Below, in pieces: positions 22,357 through 41,626 of a DNA stretch of 64,000 nt. A model generated the notes under the pieces. It was not told the DNA's origin and searched no databases. It saw only the letters and a program-made list of their open reading frames with translations. Location of the stretch: contig NC_051105.1 in the NCBI RefSeq assembly GCF_901709675.1, forward strand, positions 5,943,104 to 6,007,103, in the 5' to 3' direction. Source of the stretch: Syngnathus acus (taxonomy: Eukaryota; Chordata; Actinopteri; Syngnathiformes; Syngnathidae). Both the position numbers and the translations under genes were made by a program. Each line of letters opens with the position of its first letter. Position 1 is the first letter of the stretch.

Positions 22357-23246
22357 AGATAAAAACACTAAATTCTCCGTTTTCAAAAAACTTTGTAAAT
22401 TGATTTGGCGATGGTAAAACAAATAGCATAGCTCTATTTAGTCATCAATGTCATACATGTTATGATGATCTGGACCATGAGCACTGACAACAGCAAGAAC
22501 TACAGCATATCGATGAGTTTAGAAGGATTTCCAGGGAGGAAGACGAAGAAAAGTCACTCCTTTACTGGAATATGAATGTGGGCAAGTACAGAGTCAATAT
22601 TTGCTCCGTAGCACTCAAACAAAAAGAAAAGAAAAACATGATCAGGCTTGGTTTCCCTCTCTCAAGGTGAAGAAAACCGATGATCCTGCTAGTTTTCAGT
22701 TCCTCAATTTTGACCATTTTTGAGCAGCTGAAAAGGAAAATAAAACTTTCCCCCATCTGCGTACCTTGTTGCGTTTTTATTTACTGTCCCTTTGCTGCTG
22801 CTATTTGATTTTACAGCTATTTGGCTCTAGCTGGTGTTACAAGTTACGATTCTAGTAGCTGGTCAGCCAGGATTTTCACTTCTCACCATTCATGGGCCAC
22901 ACGGATTTGTCACCAAAATAAACTCGTTAGTCCCTGGATTGGTAGCCAGGCTAACGCAGCCACTAGGCTGGGTCATCCCGTAAACCCGCCCTGGCCGTGT
23001 TGTGGCAGCACCACCTCGGAGAGGTCGGAGTGTTTACCTGCCGTCCCAGCGGGCAAACACACGAGCTCGGAGGCTGGACCATGTGGTCGATGATGAGCCC
23101 GAGACAGCAAGTCTGTCTGCTTAACTGAGTTGCCAGTAAGTGATGTCAAACATTTTCCAGCTTTTACTTTAAGTGTCTTTATTCTATAACAGTGTTTGAC
23201 TTTGAAATAATGCAACAAAGCCTAAAATCAATGCCAAATAAATAGA
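22357..23246 (+). other. 3' UTR of the unassigned gene, then unannotated sequence
   Basis: AATAAA at 22739-22744 is a plausible poly(A) signal. After it no gene is supported. The open stretch at 22821-23093 has no family match I can recognise and no splice-consistent extension. Confidence 0.4.
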
Positions 23247-23485
23247 GGTGAGTGAGTGAGTGAGTGAGTGAGTGAGTGAGTGAGTGAGTGAGTGAGTGAG
23301 TGAGTGAGTGAGTGAGTGAGTGAGTGAGTGAGAGTGAGTGAGTGAGTGAGTGAGTGAGTGAGTGAGTGAATGAATGAATGAATGAATGAATGAATGAAGT
23401 TACTGTTGCAGACTGTTATATGTAACCATTTTCAGACTGGCGTCTGGGATGGATGGATGGATGGATGGATGGATGGATGGATGGA
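23247..23485. repeat. Microsatellite cluster (GAGT)n, (GAAT)n, (GGAT)n
   Basis: (GAGT)n runs from about 23247 to 23368 with one interruption and turns directly into (GAAT)n to 23397. (GGAT)n follows at 23447-23485. The smooth change of motif suggests one array that picked up a point change and re-expanded. Confidence 0.97.
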
Positions 23486-23559
23486 GTCACATCACACTGT
23501 ACCGTGCACTTTTAGAGTGTTTTAGTAGTGTATGATGATTAGGTAATGTCGTTTTATTT

Positions 23560-24097
23560 ATTGATTTCCCCTTTCACGCAAATTGTGCTTGGTGCAATTG
23601 TCAGACGGTTCCTCATCCGACTTGGCTGAGACACATCGGTTTGCTGCTCAGCCCCGATAGAGCGGCCAGACAGTGACTTCCACCCCCTTTTCGGAGCGTG
23701 GCTGGGTGTGTGTGTGTGTTTTTTTTTTTAAGAGGAGGGGTGTCTGTTTTCCTTTAACCAAAGCAAGAACCGTTTAAGGGCGTCATGACGGCACCCGGTA
23801 TGTCACTGGCCTTGTCCGATCGGCCTGGGAATCAGAAGGCACGTCGGATTTTACCGAGAATATGAGAGCAATGGTGATACGGCACGAGAGCGTCTAAAGA
23901 CCTCCTCTGTGGGCTGCTAATAGGCACACTAGCATTAGCAGCCTAGGAACGGAGCTAACGGAACCAGCCCATCGTTCTTTGATCCTTCGCCGTAGGACAT
24001 CGCCGCCTCCAACTCTGCGAGCAATGATGTTAGCACGCTAAACGTAAGGGAAGAATTATTATTTTTCTCAGGTTTCGTCTCCCTTGAATGTAACACG
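23560..24097 (+). promoter_or_regulatory. man1a2: man1a2 promoter region and non-coding exon 1
   Basis: A GC-richer, CpG-containing stretch lies upstream of a strong donor, acacg/gtaagtgg, at 24098. The next good acceptor is tcttgcag at 25948, in front of the exon with the man1a2 start codon, so a 5' UTR exon ending at 24097 fits. The transcription start is not visible; I see no convincing TATA box. Confidence 0.5.
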
Positions 24098-24465
24098 GTA
24101 AGTGGGATATTATTAATAATCGGGTATAAGACCCTCGCGAGCTAGCTAGGCAGCTAAGCTAGTCCGCTAATCGCCCGGACCAGAATTGAACCGTCAACGA
24201 ATGAACTCGAGAGGAGACGTTTGTCATAAGAGGAAATATACACGTCTGTGCTGCATTCCGTGTGATCTCACTGCTATTATGTCAACACGCGGCGTTTAAA
24301 CGTGTTGGTATTTCAAAAGTGGTCATGATTAACCCATCCAGTGAACGCTTGGACTGAAAGCGAACGTCTGCTTTGCATGCACTGTCACGATGAGCGTTTA
24401 AACCTCAAACTGCCACAGAAGGCGTTTGGCTCTAATCCATTCATCACCCGCGCCAACATCTGTAC

Positions 24466-24501
<36 letters not shown>

Positions 24502-25948
24502 GGCAAAGAAATCGAAATTTCTTTGTGTGTCTTGGCATGTGAAGAAATTGACAATAAAGCAGCCTTTGACTTTTATCTATCTATCTATCTATCTATCTAT
24601 ATCTATCTAGTTGGTCACAGTTGGCTTGACTTGTCTGTAGCGACTGCAGGAAAAGGGCACATTCTACGGTTGATGCAAATGAAGTGTCAAGTTTGTTGTT
24701 TATCATTTGTGGCGTTACATCTAATGCAGCGATTCCCAACCTGGTCCCCATATTTTCCTATGCCACAGTAATAAAAGCGAAATGTCGCTTAATGTTCAAA
24801 AACTGGTATCGGTCGTCATCAAAATCCATGGGCACATCTGTACTCATGCCCACTTTGACTTCTGAAAATATTAGAACCATTACCTCAGTATTTGGGGTTT
24901 TATGGACACAAAGCCCTCGGGAAAAAAAAAAAAGCCCAACATCACGTAATGTCTGAAAATGTGTCGTCACCCAAATTTATGTGCAGACCTCACGCACAGC
25001 TATGGTGAATGAAATGCATCCATAGCACAGGTAACAGGTATCAAAGAAAGTACGCTCAAGGGCTACTAACCTGCATGGTTTAGATGTTTCCTTTCTCTAA
25101 CCCACCTGATTGAAACGATAACTTAATCAACAAGTTCTGAAGATAATCCTGATTATGATAAACAGCGGCGCTTTGTTTCATTGTATCAGCGAGCGCAGAT
25201 TCCGCCATACTTGGCGCAGGTTTGGGTTAAACTCAAATAGGCTTATCTCTAACCTCTTGCTCATTAAAGAGGAAGCCAACCCCAAACTTTTTTTTGTAAT
25301 GGGATCTGTGCAGCCCAACTAGTTGAAACAATGTTGTGATTAATGTTTTGTTTGTGGAATATGAATTTAACATTTTGCCACTTGCCGTTGACCTAAAACG
25401 GCGCCAGAGTTGCCAGGTCTCTAGTCATAACCAATCACAGCTCAGCTACAGAAAACATGGTGAGCTGTGATTGGTTATGACCGCCAGGCAACTGTAATGT
25501 CATTTTCAGTCGACAGCAAGTGGCAAAATGGGCGCACCTGAGATGAGAATTTTGCTGCATAAATCATAATCTGTAAACACAATATTAACCAGAATGCCAT
25601 GTTTAGACTAGTGGAGGACACCTACAACATATTTTTGCAAAGGAAATGGTTGGGTTGACTTCCTCTTTAAAAATATTAAATATGCGTTGGTTGTCCCCTC
25701 TCAAACCCGGGGCTAATAACATGCCAATCTAAGCCTTGTTTGCTGTTTGTAGTTCTTGCCTTGCTAATTCTTGCAATGCATCTTTGTGACCTGCCTGTTC
25801 AACTTGTGTCTATTATCCAGCAGTGATACGCACACATTACGTCTCGTTGGGCCCAATATTGACGAAAAGTGATTGGCCTCCAAATTCCCCATTGTGTCGA
25901 ACCTATCCTTACTTTTTAACAGGTTATTTATTCATTTGTGTCTTGCAG
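24098..25948 (+). other. man1a2: man1a2 intron 1
   Basis: Non-coding. It holds two (CTAT)n microsatellites (24466-24500 and 24575-24609) that lie 75 bp apart, and a piggyBac-type MITE at 25264-25670. The remainder shows nothing I can name. Confidence 0.55.
25264..25670. mobile_element. piggyBac-type MITE with TTAA target duplication
   Basis: TTAA occurs at both ends (25264-25267 and 25667-25670). Just inside are inverted ends agaggaagccaacccc and, on the opposite strand, agaggaagtcaaccca. In the interior a perfect 21-bp inverted repeat (arms starting gtcataaccaatcacag, at about 25424-25444 and 25461-25481) surrounds a 16-bp loop. No transposase is encoded. A TTAA duplication with short inverted ends is typical of piggyBac-derived MITEs. 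Confidence 0.8.
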
Positions 25949-25949
25949 A

Positions 25950-26045
25950 ATGGTGGTGACGCTTTACCTGCTCCCAAGTCAGTCGTTCACTGAGGGACCA
26001 TTTCCTCTTTTGGCGTTTGGACTTGGCAGCCCAGGCATGAGATAA
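25950..26045 (+). promoter_or_regulatory. man1a2: uORF in man1a2 5' UTR (31 codons)
   Basis: The UTR part of exon 2 starts at 25949, and its first ATG is at 25950. It opens a 31-codon reading frame ending TAA at 26043-26045, well before the main ATG at 26170. It is out of frame with the enzyme (25950 and 26170 differ by a non-multiple of three). It could dampen translation of the main frame if the exon is used as drawn. Confidence 0.5.
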
Positions 26046-26169
26046 TAAAGTCAAGCAGCTGCAACAAACGACACCTGCGGCGCTTGTGAGGCTGCCGCAC
26101 CTCTTCCTCCCGGCCCGTACTCTTTCCCCATCCGTCCTGCTGCTTTATAGTCCTTCAGCAGCCCTCGAC

Positions 26170-33737
<7,568 letters not shown>

Positions 33738-36165
33738 ACGCCCCCGTCCGCCAACAAACACCGGACTGATTTTTATCAGTTTCTTCAGATGTGGACCATA
33801 TCGGAGCTTGAGAACTCCCTAAAAACTCTGGTACCCCAGAGTGGACCATTTAATTTTTGTTTCAATGTTTGGTGTTTGTTTGACCAAACTCTTTATCTTT
33901 CTCTCTTTATTGGGGACACACCAGTTGAATCAAAACTTTAGTTTCATGCCACAATTTTGGCGGCCGTCTTTTTGGACAGGTGTGGATCCTTCAGAGCGGA
34001 CAACAGAGCAACAGTTTGACTGGCTTCATCATCGGTCCTGCTAAAAATATCACCGCCTACTCAAAACAGAAAGGAAAGAAAAAAAAAAAAACTGCTGCTA
34101 CGCTATGATTGGATGCTGCTTTTTGTCTTACCTTTCCCACTCTTTTTTTTTTTTTTTTAATGTCCTTTTTTCCATCTTTTGTGTGCTTCATCTGTTTCAA
34201 CTTGTGCAAATCTCATGATGAGGATGAGCGGAATCAGTCACTCAATCGTCTGACTCTTTGGCCGCTCGCTGCCTTCATTCATCATTCAAATGCTTCATCA
34301 CCTCCTGCCTTTTTATCCATAAACTATATGCTATCATCAGCATTCTGAAATGAAGTAAATCTAATTTGAGGTCCTGTGGTCTGCATTTCCATCTTTTCCT
34401 GACTGTTGTGTTAAATCTTCAAGTTGGCTTGTTCGTGGGTTTACAGTATATTCATCGGTCCTGACTTTCTCACATCGAATTTTTCTTTTGCGCTAGGATG
34501 GTTAATTGCATTTATGATGTAGTTTTCTTCCCCGAATTTGTTACAATGAGCTCAAAAATATCTATTGTGAAAGCTGACAACTTTGGCCAATCAGTTTTGT
34601 GATATCCAATATTTGGTTATTGATGGGTTAAACTACAGTTCGGATTATGGATCGTTTTAAGCGTAGACGAAAAAACTTTCCAATTAGATAAATTTGTTGA
34701 ATTGTAATAGTTTGGTAATGAATAAACAAACTTAAAATGATCGCAATATCATAGTTCAGTGTAATTTGTCAAGACATTTTAAAATCACTCTCTTAAGTGA
34801 CTTTGTAGTTGCTTTGGCAAAACCTTGAATACAAATTTGAAGATTGATCAGAATTTAGCACTGCAACAATTAATGGACCACTAATCATATAATATAAATT
34901 ATAATGTTAATTGATTAACCGATTAATATAAAATTGTCCAAATTCTCACAATTTAGCCTCAACAGTAAATATTTTGATTACTGATCATCCTCCATGAATG
35001 TACACTTATCTTTGTAGTAAGTCAAAATAAGGTTTTTGCAAACTTATGCTTCTACTTCGAAAGACAATGATCAATATTTTTGCCCATCTTTTGACATGTT
35101 ATGGACCAAAGCAGTGACTGAATATCAAATTTGTGTATTTTCTTCAGTCAATTTGAAATGTCCTGTTTTTGAATATGTGGATGGAAATCAAAACTTGTTT
35201 TTTATCTGATTCATCGATAATTGATAACTAGTTAAAATATCAAGTCAATATTAAAACAAATGTTAGTTGCAGCCCGAATTGAGTTGCAATCAAACTCAAA
35301 GATAGTTGTATGCAGATAAATCCTGAATTGCGCATAATCCTGAGTTTTTGTTTTATTCTTTGCTGTTTAAAATATTTTGACTGCTTAAGCCTTATCGTCT
35401 GTCGTGACGCAAATGTGCCATTGCCATGCTCTTTTACTTTCAGACATTGTGATATTTTTTATGGGGGTGCTAAAAGTTTAGAACTGTGACGTGAAGCAGA
35501 TTAACAGAGGACTGAAATGACGACGCCGGTTCAATTAAAATGCTAGTGGAATTTTCAGATTTTTTTTTTTTTGGATGCAGACTGAATTGAGCCATCGTTT
35601 GACTCTTTGAAAAGAAAAAAAGACCAAAAAAAATGAACTGCTACACATTGTCGCTTTTCAATGAAAAGCATGTATCCTTAGATGTTCTGAATTTTGTTGT
35701 TGTTGTTTTTGTTTTTTATCCCAAAAATGACAAATGACCTTTCCTCGCGTATCAGATAAAGAGAGGGCTAAAAAAAATTCTAAATTCTGAGAAATATTCC
35801 TTTACAATAGACCGACGGCGATGTCATGCATTATTAGGTTCCTTGTTCGCAAATGTAAACTTGAGGTATTTTTTTTGTTGTTGATTGTTAAATTATTATT
35901 ATTTAAAGTAAAACAAACTCCAGTATCTCTTAATTTGGAGGAAGTGCATCAATTTTGGCCAGATAATATTGGGACGTATTGATTTTCATGATGTCACTTT
36001 CCTCCGCATCATCGCTTTCAGAATCCCGTCAACCATGTGGCTGCCGCTGGCCAGCCAATGAGTGACTGTGTTCTCTATTTGTATTTTTACTTAACTACTA
36101 AGAAAAAGTATGTGTAAATATGTTTAAAAGTCAGACACATTCAATAAAGTTGTTGCTACAAGTGA
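33738..36165 (+). terminator. man1a2: man1a2 3' UTR with candidate poly(A) signals
   Basis: The sequence after the TAA is AT-rich without supported exons. AATAAA at about 36141-36146 (attcaataaagttg) is the best distal signal; aataaac near 34730 is a nearer option. The extent is inferred, not shown. Confidence 0.4.
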
Positions 36166-37608
36166 CGATCGGAACCCGATGTGTTGTTTCAATAGTATAA
36201 ATGTTGGTTTTGGTGAATCTGTGATGTTTGCTTTCAAACTTGTCTCGACAAATACACTTAGTTAAATTATGTTGTCCTCTATTCAAGCACCACTTTTGCC
36301 CCAGGAGATGAAAAACAAATCCTGAAGCCATGACTTTTTTTTCCCGCCTCAATTTCAGTGTGTAGCTTCAAAGTTGTCATAGTGTACAAACAAGCTTCCT
36401 AAAGCTTAAAGGATCATCTCAAATTTGGTCATGTATGCGAAGCCCGGCAAATGACCCTCTGGAAAGCATTTTTTGAATAGCAACAAGAAATTTTGCAAGG
36501 ATGTTTATCAACTCATGCGCTAACCACATGCACCCAAATAATTATGATGTTGATGATTGTATACTTTGTGTTTTCTTCAAGTTGCTTAATGCACTATGTT
36601 GTCATGAGCATGGAGGACTAGGGAGAATAAAGATGAACACAAAGGAAGTGATGTTAGAGGAAGTTGTGAGCTGTTCGTGGGCCTGACTTAGTCACTGAGA
36701 ACAGATAAGATCGCAGTGGAATCATTAATGGATTACTTTGTGTTTGCATGTGGACGTGTGTGTGCGTTTGTGTGTACTGTTTAACGTGTTAATGGAGGTT
36801 GGTTCTGCTCAATCGGAACAAACAGAAAAGCAACAAAAAAGTGACCTTTCATTTCACATTTCTAATTCAATAATCCTATTGGAAATAATGTAAATTCAAA
36901 TTAACCTGTTCCAGATTCAACCTGTGACTATGTTAAAATCTTCATGAAATGTGTTGGCAATGTTTTATCACATTTTTTTAATTTACCATGGTATGTTCCA
37001 GGTCAATTTTGACCCAAAACAAACTGATCCTCATAAATGTCTATCAAATGAACAACAGGTCTTTTAAGAACTATGAAACATTTTAACGTCCTGTTTCCCT
37101 TAAACTTGAAAAAACAGCCTTTGGTTCCGTATGTATTATCTTTTGTTGTTTTTCTCCTTGTTTTGATTTCCCTCCTCGAATATTTAAAATCGTATTCATG
37201 TATATGTGTATATAGGCTCCACTGTACACAAACTTTGTAACACTTGTGTTAAAGAACGTCATTTTAAAAAAACATTTTTTGTGTGGTATGGGCCCATTTA
37301 GGAAAAGTCTTCAAATTTTAGGATGAAACTTATATTTGGGGTATTTTTAATGCTGGTAAATGGCATAATCTGTCAAAATTGAAGGGAAAACACTATGAGG
37401 CTTCTAAAAAAAATGGGCTTTGAAACCTAATGTCAACTAAATGTCTTTTGCATTTAGTTTCAGGTGAACGCAATGGCCTCTGAGTATTTTATTGCATCTG
37501 CGCGACATTAAAGACATCACAAGCAACCTTCACCGCAGGGATTTCCCATTCTCCTTGGTAGCTTCCTCTTTCGCTGACTCACAAGTGATGTAGAAGCCCC
37601 TCTTTGGT

Positions 37609-37647
37609 ACCACACACACACATGCACACACGCACACACACGCACAC

Positions 37648-37695
<48 letters not shown>
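37609..37695. repeat. (CA)n microsatellite
   Basis: Interrupted (CA)n with cgcaca variants at its left side and a pure run of about 20 units on its right. Confidence 0.97.
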
Positions 37696-37697
<2 letters not shown>

Positions 37698-37989
37698 ATT
37701 GCTAGTTTCATGTTACCGTTACGAAGAGGAGGATGTTCTTTCAGTGTGACTCTTATTGACGTACTCATTACACAACAACATATTTTGTAGTTACTTGCAT
37801 ATCTTCTCCACACCAAGCCACGATGATAACATGAATGATGGCTGTCAGAACATTCATTTTCACAGCAAAGAAGTGGCCAAATATTTTCAGTCACAACCAC
37901 TAACTCAAGTACACTTTTTTTTCAATCTTGTTCAGCCTGTTATCAATTTATCATATGATTACCAGGTGGATATTTAAAAAAGAAATGAA

Positions 37990-38350
37990 TAAAATTAACA
38001 AAACCCTGATCCTGTCTTGAAAGCCTTATTTCTACATCCAGCCCTTGTTGAAAACCTTTCTCCTGGTTTGAATCTTTAATTTGCAATCCTAATCCCGAAA
38101 TCCTAATGAGACCAGTTTCAAACCGTAACACTGATATGAAAGCCTGACCCACCCTGGAATCCTAAATTGAAAGCCTAACCCTGTTTTGAAATCTTAATTT
38201 GAAACACTCATCCTAATTTTAAATTACAGTAATTTATAAAGTAAAATCTCTGACCCTGTTTTGAAATCATAATTTGAAACTTTTAAGCACAATTTGAAAC
38301 TCTCACCAGTGATCAAATCTTGACTCTGTTTAAAACCTTAATATTACATC
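37990..38350. repeat. Degenerate minisatellite-like phrases
   Basis: Short phrases such as accctgttttgaaatc, taatttgaaac and gaaagcctaaccc recur with changes through about 350 bp. No exact unit length holds. It looks like an old, decayed tandem array. Confidence 0.5.
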
Positions 38351-38910
38351 CTGACTCAAGTAGAATCTATATTCTTTTGATAAAGTTCTCAGGAAAGTTG
38401 GGATCGACCCCGCAATATTTGCACTGAGAGACGTACTATTTAACCAGTGGACCAACGTACCGCACTAATGAAACTGAATTGTGCAAACCAAATTCTTGAA
38501 GCTTCTGTGCAAATTCAACGGATAATTTTTGGGGAATATCTCCTCGCTATTCTCAATAAACGACTCTGTAATAATAATAATAATAATAATAATAAATTAT
38601 ATGAATTTGAGAAGACGCCAACTCGAGCGTAAATTTGGATCCTCTGCTCCGGTCACCTGGCAACACAAAACACAGATGGCCAATCAGCGGGCTCATACGG
38701 CGCATTGATACAAACGAACTGAGCGCTAAAGTCCCGTTTGAATAAATTATATAAATAAATTATTTAATACAATAACTTATTCTTGTTATTTTTTAATTAA
38801 TTTGAACTCCTACGATAGAAAAATAACAAATGGAAGAATAAAAATGAAAGAGGACAACGTGGGACTCTGGGACTGCGGATGTTTATCTTCGCGCTGTCGT
38901 GCCACGGTTG

Positions 38911-39107
38911 TATAAATAAGCTCCACTGCCGACCGCTGGGAGGACGCTTATAAGAGCGAACTTTTTTGGTCTCGTCGCGTGTCTGTGTTCCAGTCTGCGT
39001 GGACTAATGCTGGCTTCTGCGTGTGTATGAAGGAAATGTAACATCTTGGGCCACTTTTTACACCTCAACACACACTCCGAATGACTCCGTGGAACTCGTT
39101 TGGAAAC
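38911..39107 (+). promoter_or_regulatory. tent5c: tent5c core promoter and 5' UTR exon
   Basis: TATAAATA at 38911-38918 and a second TATA-like ttataag at 38948-38954 precede a non-coding stretch ending in a good donor, ggaaac/gtacgt, at 39108. The acceptor catcctcag at 40341 then leads into the coding exon. One upstream non-coding exon matches the usual FAM46C layout. Which TATA element is used is open. Confidence 0.55.
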
Positions 39108-40341
39108 GTACGTATTTCGCCCATCTCTTGTCTTTACTTACATTAATTCGGGCTAAATTGCAACAAAACGACTCGGGATTATAAATGTATGTTTGGAGCG
39201 CGTAACCCGAATGTAACGTTTCATTCCGTGGTCTTGTGGACTGATGTTAAACAGCTGTGTCAATGTCCGGTGCCAAGTGTCGCCATATGGGCGACTTAAC
39301 TTGCCAACTAACTCGTTCACAATCTAAATAACTAGCTAAGCCGAGACCCACCTGGTTGACTTAAATCGATTAAATGTTAAAACACTTTTTTTGAGCGGGT
39401 GACTAGTTTTTTACGATTTAAATTGTCATTTATTTTCACTGTCGCCCGGCCGGTTAATTTTGGATGCGGTTGTGCGCGTGCACGTGTGTTTTTAAGGAAG
39501 TCTCTGGAAAAGTGGCATAATGGAGCGAGCGCGTGAGCTGTTCTGGAAGCCTCACGCACTGTGTGTGATACTGTCCCACACGAGTGAAATCAAACATTGC
39601 CAAACCCACGCTTGAGATTAATTTAGACTCGCCCGAAAGCTTTCTTTTTTTTTTCCTTGTTGATTGACGTGCCAAGAAAATGGCTGCTGAGTGACACTCA
39701 GAGAATTTCATTAGGTACACCGTACATAATTGTAACTGGGTTCAGATATGCAGTGGTTCGTTCTAAAGAAGCACGACCAACATTTAAAGTTAAATTGAAC
39801 ATTTAATAGAGATGCAAATTTCTATAGAGTTTAATGGACAAAAGAATAATTAAAATATGCAGACAACATTTAGAGTTCGGGGTCTCTTATTTTGCCATTA
39901 CATCTCAAACTTGTAGGCCTGTAGCCAACAAAAAAAAAGCCAACACATTTTTTACCATACAATCGGTCACTGCAGGCCAACCAAACTTAAAACAAACGTC
40001 GCAGTTATATGCTTCAATGTTGCTGAGATTTTTTTTATTTTTGGAAAAATAAAAACTAGGCTATCCATCCAACTTTTGTACCGCTTTGTCCCCACGGGGG
40101 TCGCGGGTGTGCTGGAGCCTATCCCAGCTGAATTCGGGCACTTGGTGGGGAACACCTTGAATTGGTTGCCAGCCAATGGAATGGCACACAGAGACGGACA
40201 ACCATTCACACTCGATTGAGAGAGGGGAAAAAAAAAAAAAAAAAAAGTCCAAATGAAATGGAACAGTAATTCTACTGAAAAATCTCAAATTATTCTAAAG
40301 CTGCTATCAGGTGACTGTCATGTTTTCCCCTTCATCCTCAG
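39108..40341 (+). other. tent5c: tent5c 5' UTR intron with LINE-tail repeat
   Basis: No exon is seen inside. At 40061-40215 lies a dispersed repeat with gctatccatccaacttttg, acgggggtcgcgggtgtgct, ggagcctatcccagctgaat and ggttgccagccaatgg, a very common percomorph LINE-tail type. At about 39711 a short attaggtacacc matches the satellite motif of 48.5-49.7 kb. Confidence 0.6.
40061..40215 (-). repeat. Fish LINE-tail type dispersed repeat
   Basis: This is the fuller copy of the repeat whose deleted, reversed relative lies at 7165-7320. Orientation is given relative to that copy. It ends in a poly(A) run at about 40219-40246 on the plus strand. Confidence 0.65.
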
Positions 40342-40360
40342 CTAAAATAAAGGTGAGAAC

Positions 40361-41506
40361 ATGGCTGCCAAAGGGTCAACAAGTGCTGCTCTATCGTGGG
40401 AGCAAGTGAGTCGCCTGGATGAGGTCTTGAGCGAGGTGGTGCCGGTCCATGGCCGCGGCAACTTCCCCACGCTGGAGGTGAGTCTGAAGGACATCGTGGC
40501 TCGAGTGCGCTCCAGCCTGGCACTGAGCGGCGTCCGTGTGAAAGACGTGCGTCTGAACGGCTCCACGGCCAGCCACGTGCTAGTGCGCGACCTGGGCTGG
40601 AGCTACAAGGACCTGGACGTCATCTTCAGGGTGGACTTGCCGCACGAGTCGGAGTTCCGGCTCATCCGCGACGTGGTGCTGGGCACACTGCTGGACTTTC
40701 TGCCCGAGGGCGTCAACAAGGAGAAGATCACGCCAGCGACTCTGAAGGAGGCCTATGTGCAAAAGCTGGTCAAGGTCAACACAGAGCAAGACCGCTGGAG
40801 CCTCATCTCCTTGTCCAACAACAACGGCCGCAACGTCGAGCTCAAGTTTGTCGACCGCATTCGCCGCCAGTTCGAGTTCAGCGTCGACTCCTTCCAGATT
40901 GTCCTGGATTCGGTGTTGGCCTTCTACGCAGCCCGCGATGCCACCGTGTCCATGTCCCCCGAGCACCACCCAGGGGTGAGCGGTGAGAGTGTGTATGGCG
41001 ACTTTGACGAGGCGCTGGGCCACCTGCGTGACAAGCTCATCGCCACCAAGCGGCCTGAGGAAATCCGTGGCGGCGGGCTGCTCAAGTACTGCAACCTTCT
41101 GGTGCGCGACTTTCGGCCCGCCAGCGAAGAAGAGTTCAAGGGCCTAGAGCGCTACATGTGCTCGCGCTTCTTCATCGACTTCCCCGACATCGGCGAGCAG
41201 CAGCGCAAGGTGGAGGCATACCTTCACAGCCACTTTGTGGGCGAGGAGTCCAGCAAGTACGATTACCTCATGATCCTGCGCCGTGTGGTCAACGAAAGCA
41301 CCGTCTGCCTCATGGGCCACGAACGGCGCCAGACTCTGCACCTCATCTCACTCATGGCGTTCCGCGTGCTCGCCGAGCAGAACGCCATACCCGACGCCTC
41401 CTGCGTCACCTGCTACTACCAGCCGGCGCCGTACGTACGCGACCACAACTTCAGCAACTACTACGTGGCCAACCAGAACATTCCCACGTGGCTGCCGTGC
41501 AACTGA
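40361..41506 (+). CDS. tent5c: Terminal nucleotidyltransferase 5C (FAM46C) poly(A) polymerase
   Basis: TENT5C is a non-canonical cytoplasmic poly(A) polymerase that lengthens tails of mRNAs for secreted proteins and is well known in B cells and plasma cells. The frame is 381 residues in one exon (human 391). The start aacATGG has purine at -3 and G at +4. The catalytic pattern is complete: NGS at residues 66-68 (LNGSTASHV), the two metal-binding aspartates D84 and D86 in KDLDVIF, and a third Asp, D165, in [13 protein letters not shown]. Other family blocks are [55 protein letters not shown] and [20 protein letters not shown]. The end NIPTWLPCN is shared with human TENT5C and supports C over the A/B/D paralogues. 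The coding DNA is strikingly GC-rich against its AT-rich flanks. Confidence 0.97.
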   Translation: MAAKGSTSAALSWEQVSRLDEVLSEVVPVHGRGNFPTLEVSLKDIVARVRSSLALSGVRVKDVRLNGSTASHVLVRDLGWSYKDLDVIFRVDLPHESEFRLIRDVVLGTLLDFLPEGVNKEKITPATLKEAYVQKLVKVNTEQDRWSLISLSNNNGRNVELKFVDRIRRQFEFSVDSFQIVLDSVLAFYAARDATVSMSPEHHPGVSGESVYGDFDEALGHLRDKLIATKRPEEIRGGGLLKYCNLLVRDFRPASEEEFKGLERYMCSRFFIDFPDIGEQQRKVEAYLHSHFVGEESSKYDYLMILRRVVNESTVCLMGHERRQTLHLISLMAFRVLAEQNAIPDASCVTCYYQPAPYVRDHNFSNYYVANQNIPTWLPCN

Positions 41507-41591
41507 CTGCCGGGCGGGCCCGGGCCGGGGGTTTGAGGAAGAGCTGCCAGGGAACTGAGACAACAGAAGGTCACCACATTTTCTGAACGAG

Positions 41592-41626
<35 letters not shown>

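Larger units (their letters stand above)
36166..38880. other. Intergenic region between man1a2 and tent5c
   Basis: No gene is supported. It contains a (CA)n tract at 37609-37695, a stretch of related short phrases at 37990-38350 (variants of ccctgttttgaaatc and taatttgaaac every 30-60 bp), and (AAT)n at 38570-38596. Confidence 0.6.

Noticed and set aside
22821-23093. 90-codon plus-strand frame after the acidic-repeat gene
   Set aside because: No domain, no splice-consistent partner, and AATAAA lies upstream of it; composition looks like chance or an unknown repeat.
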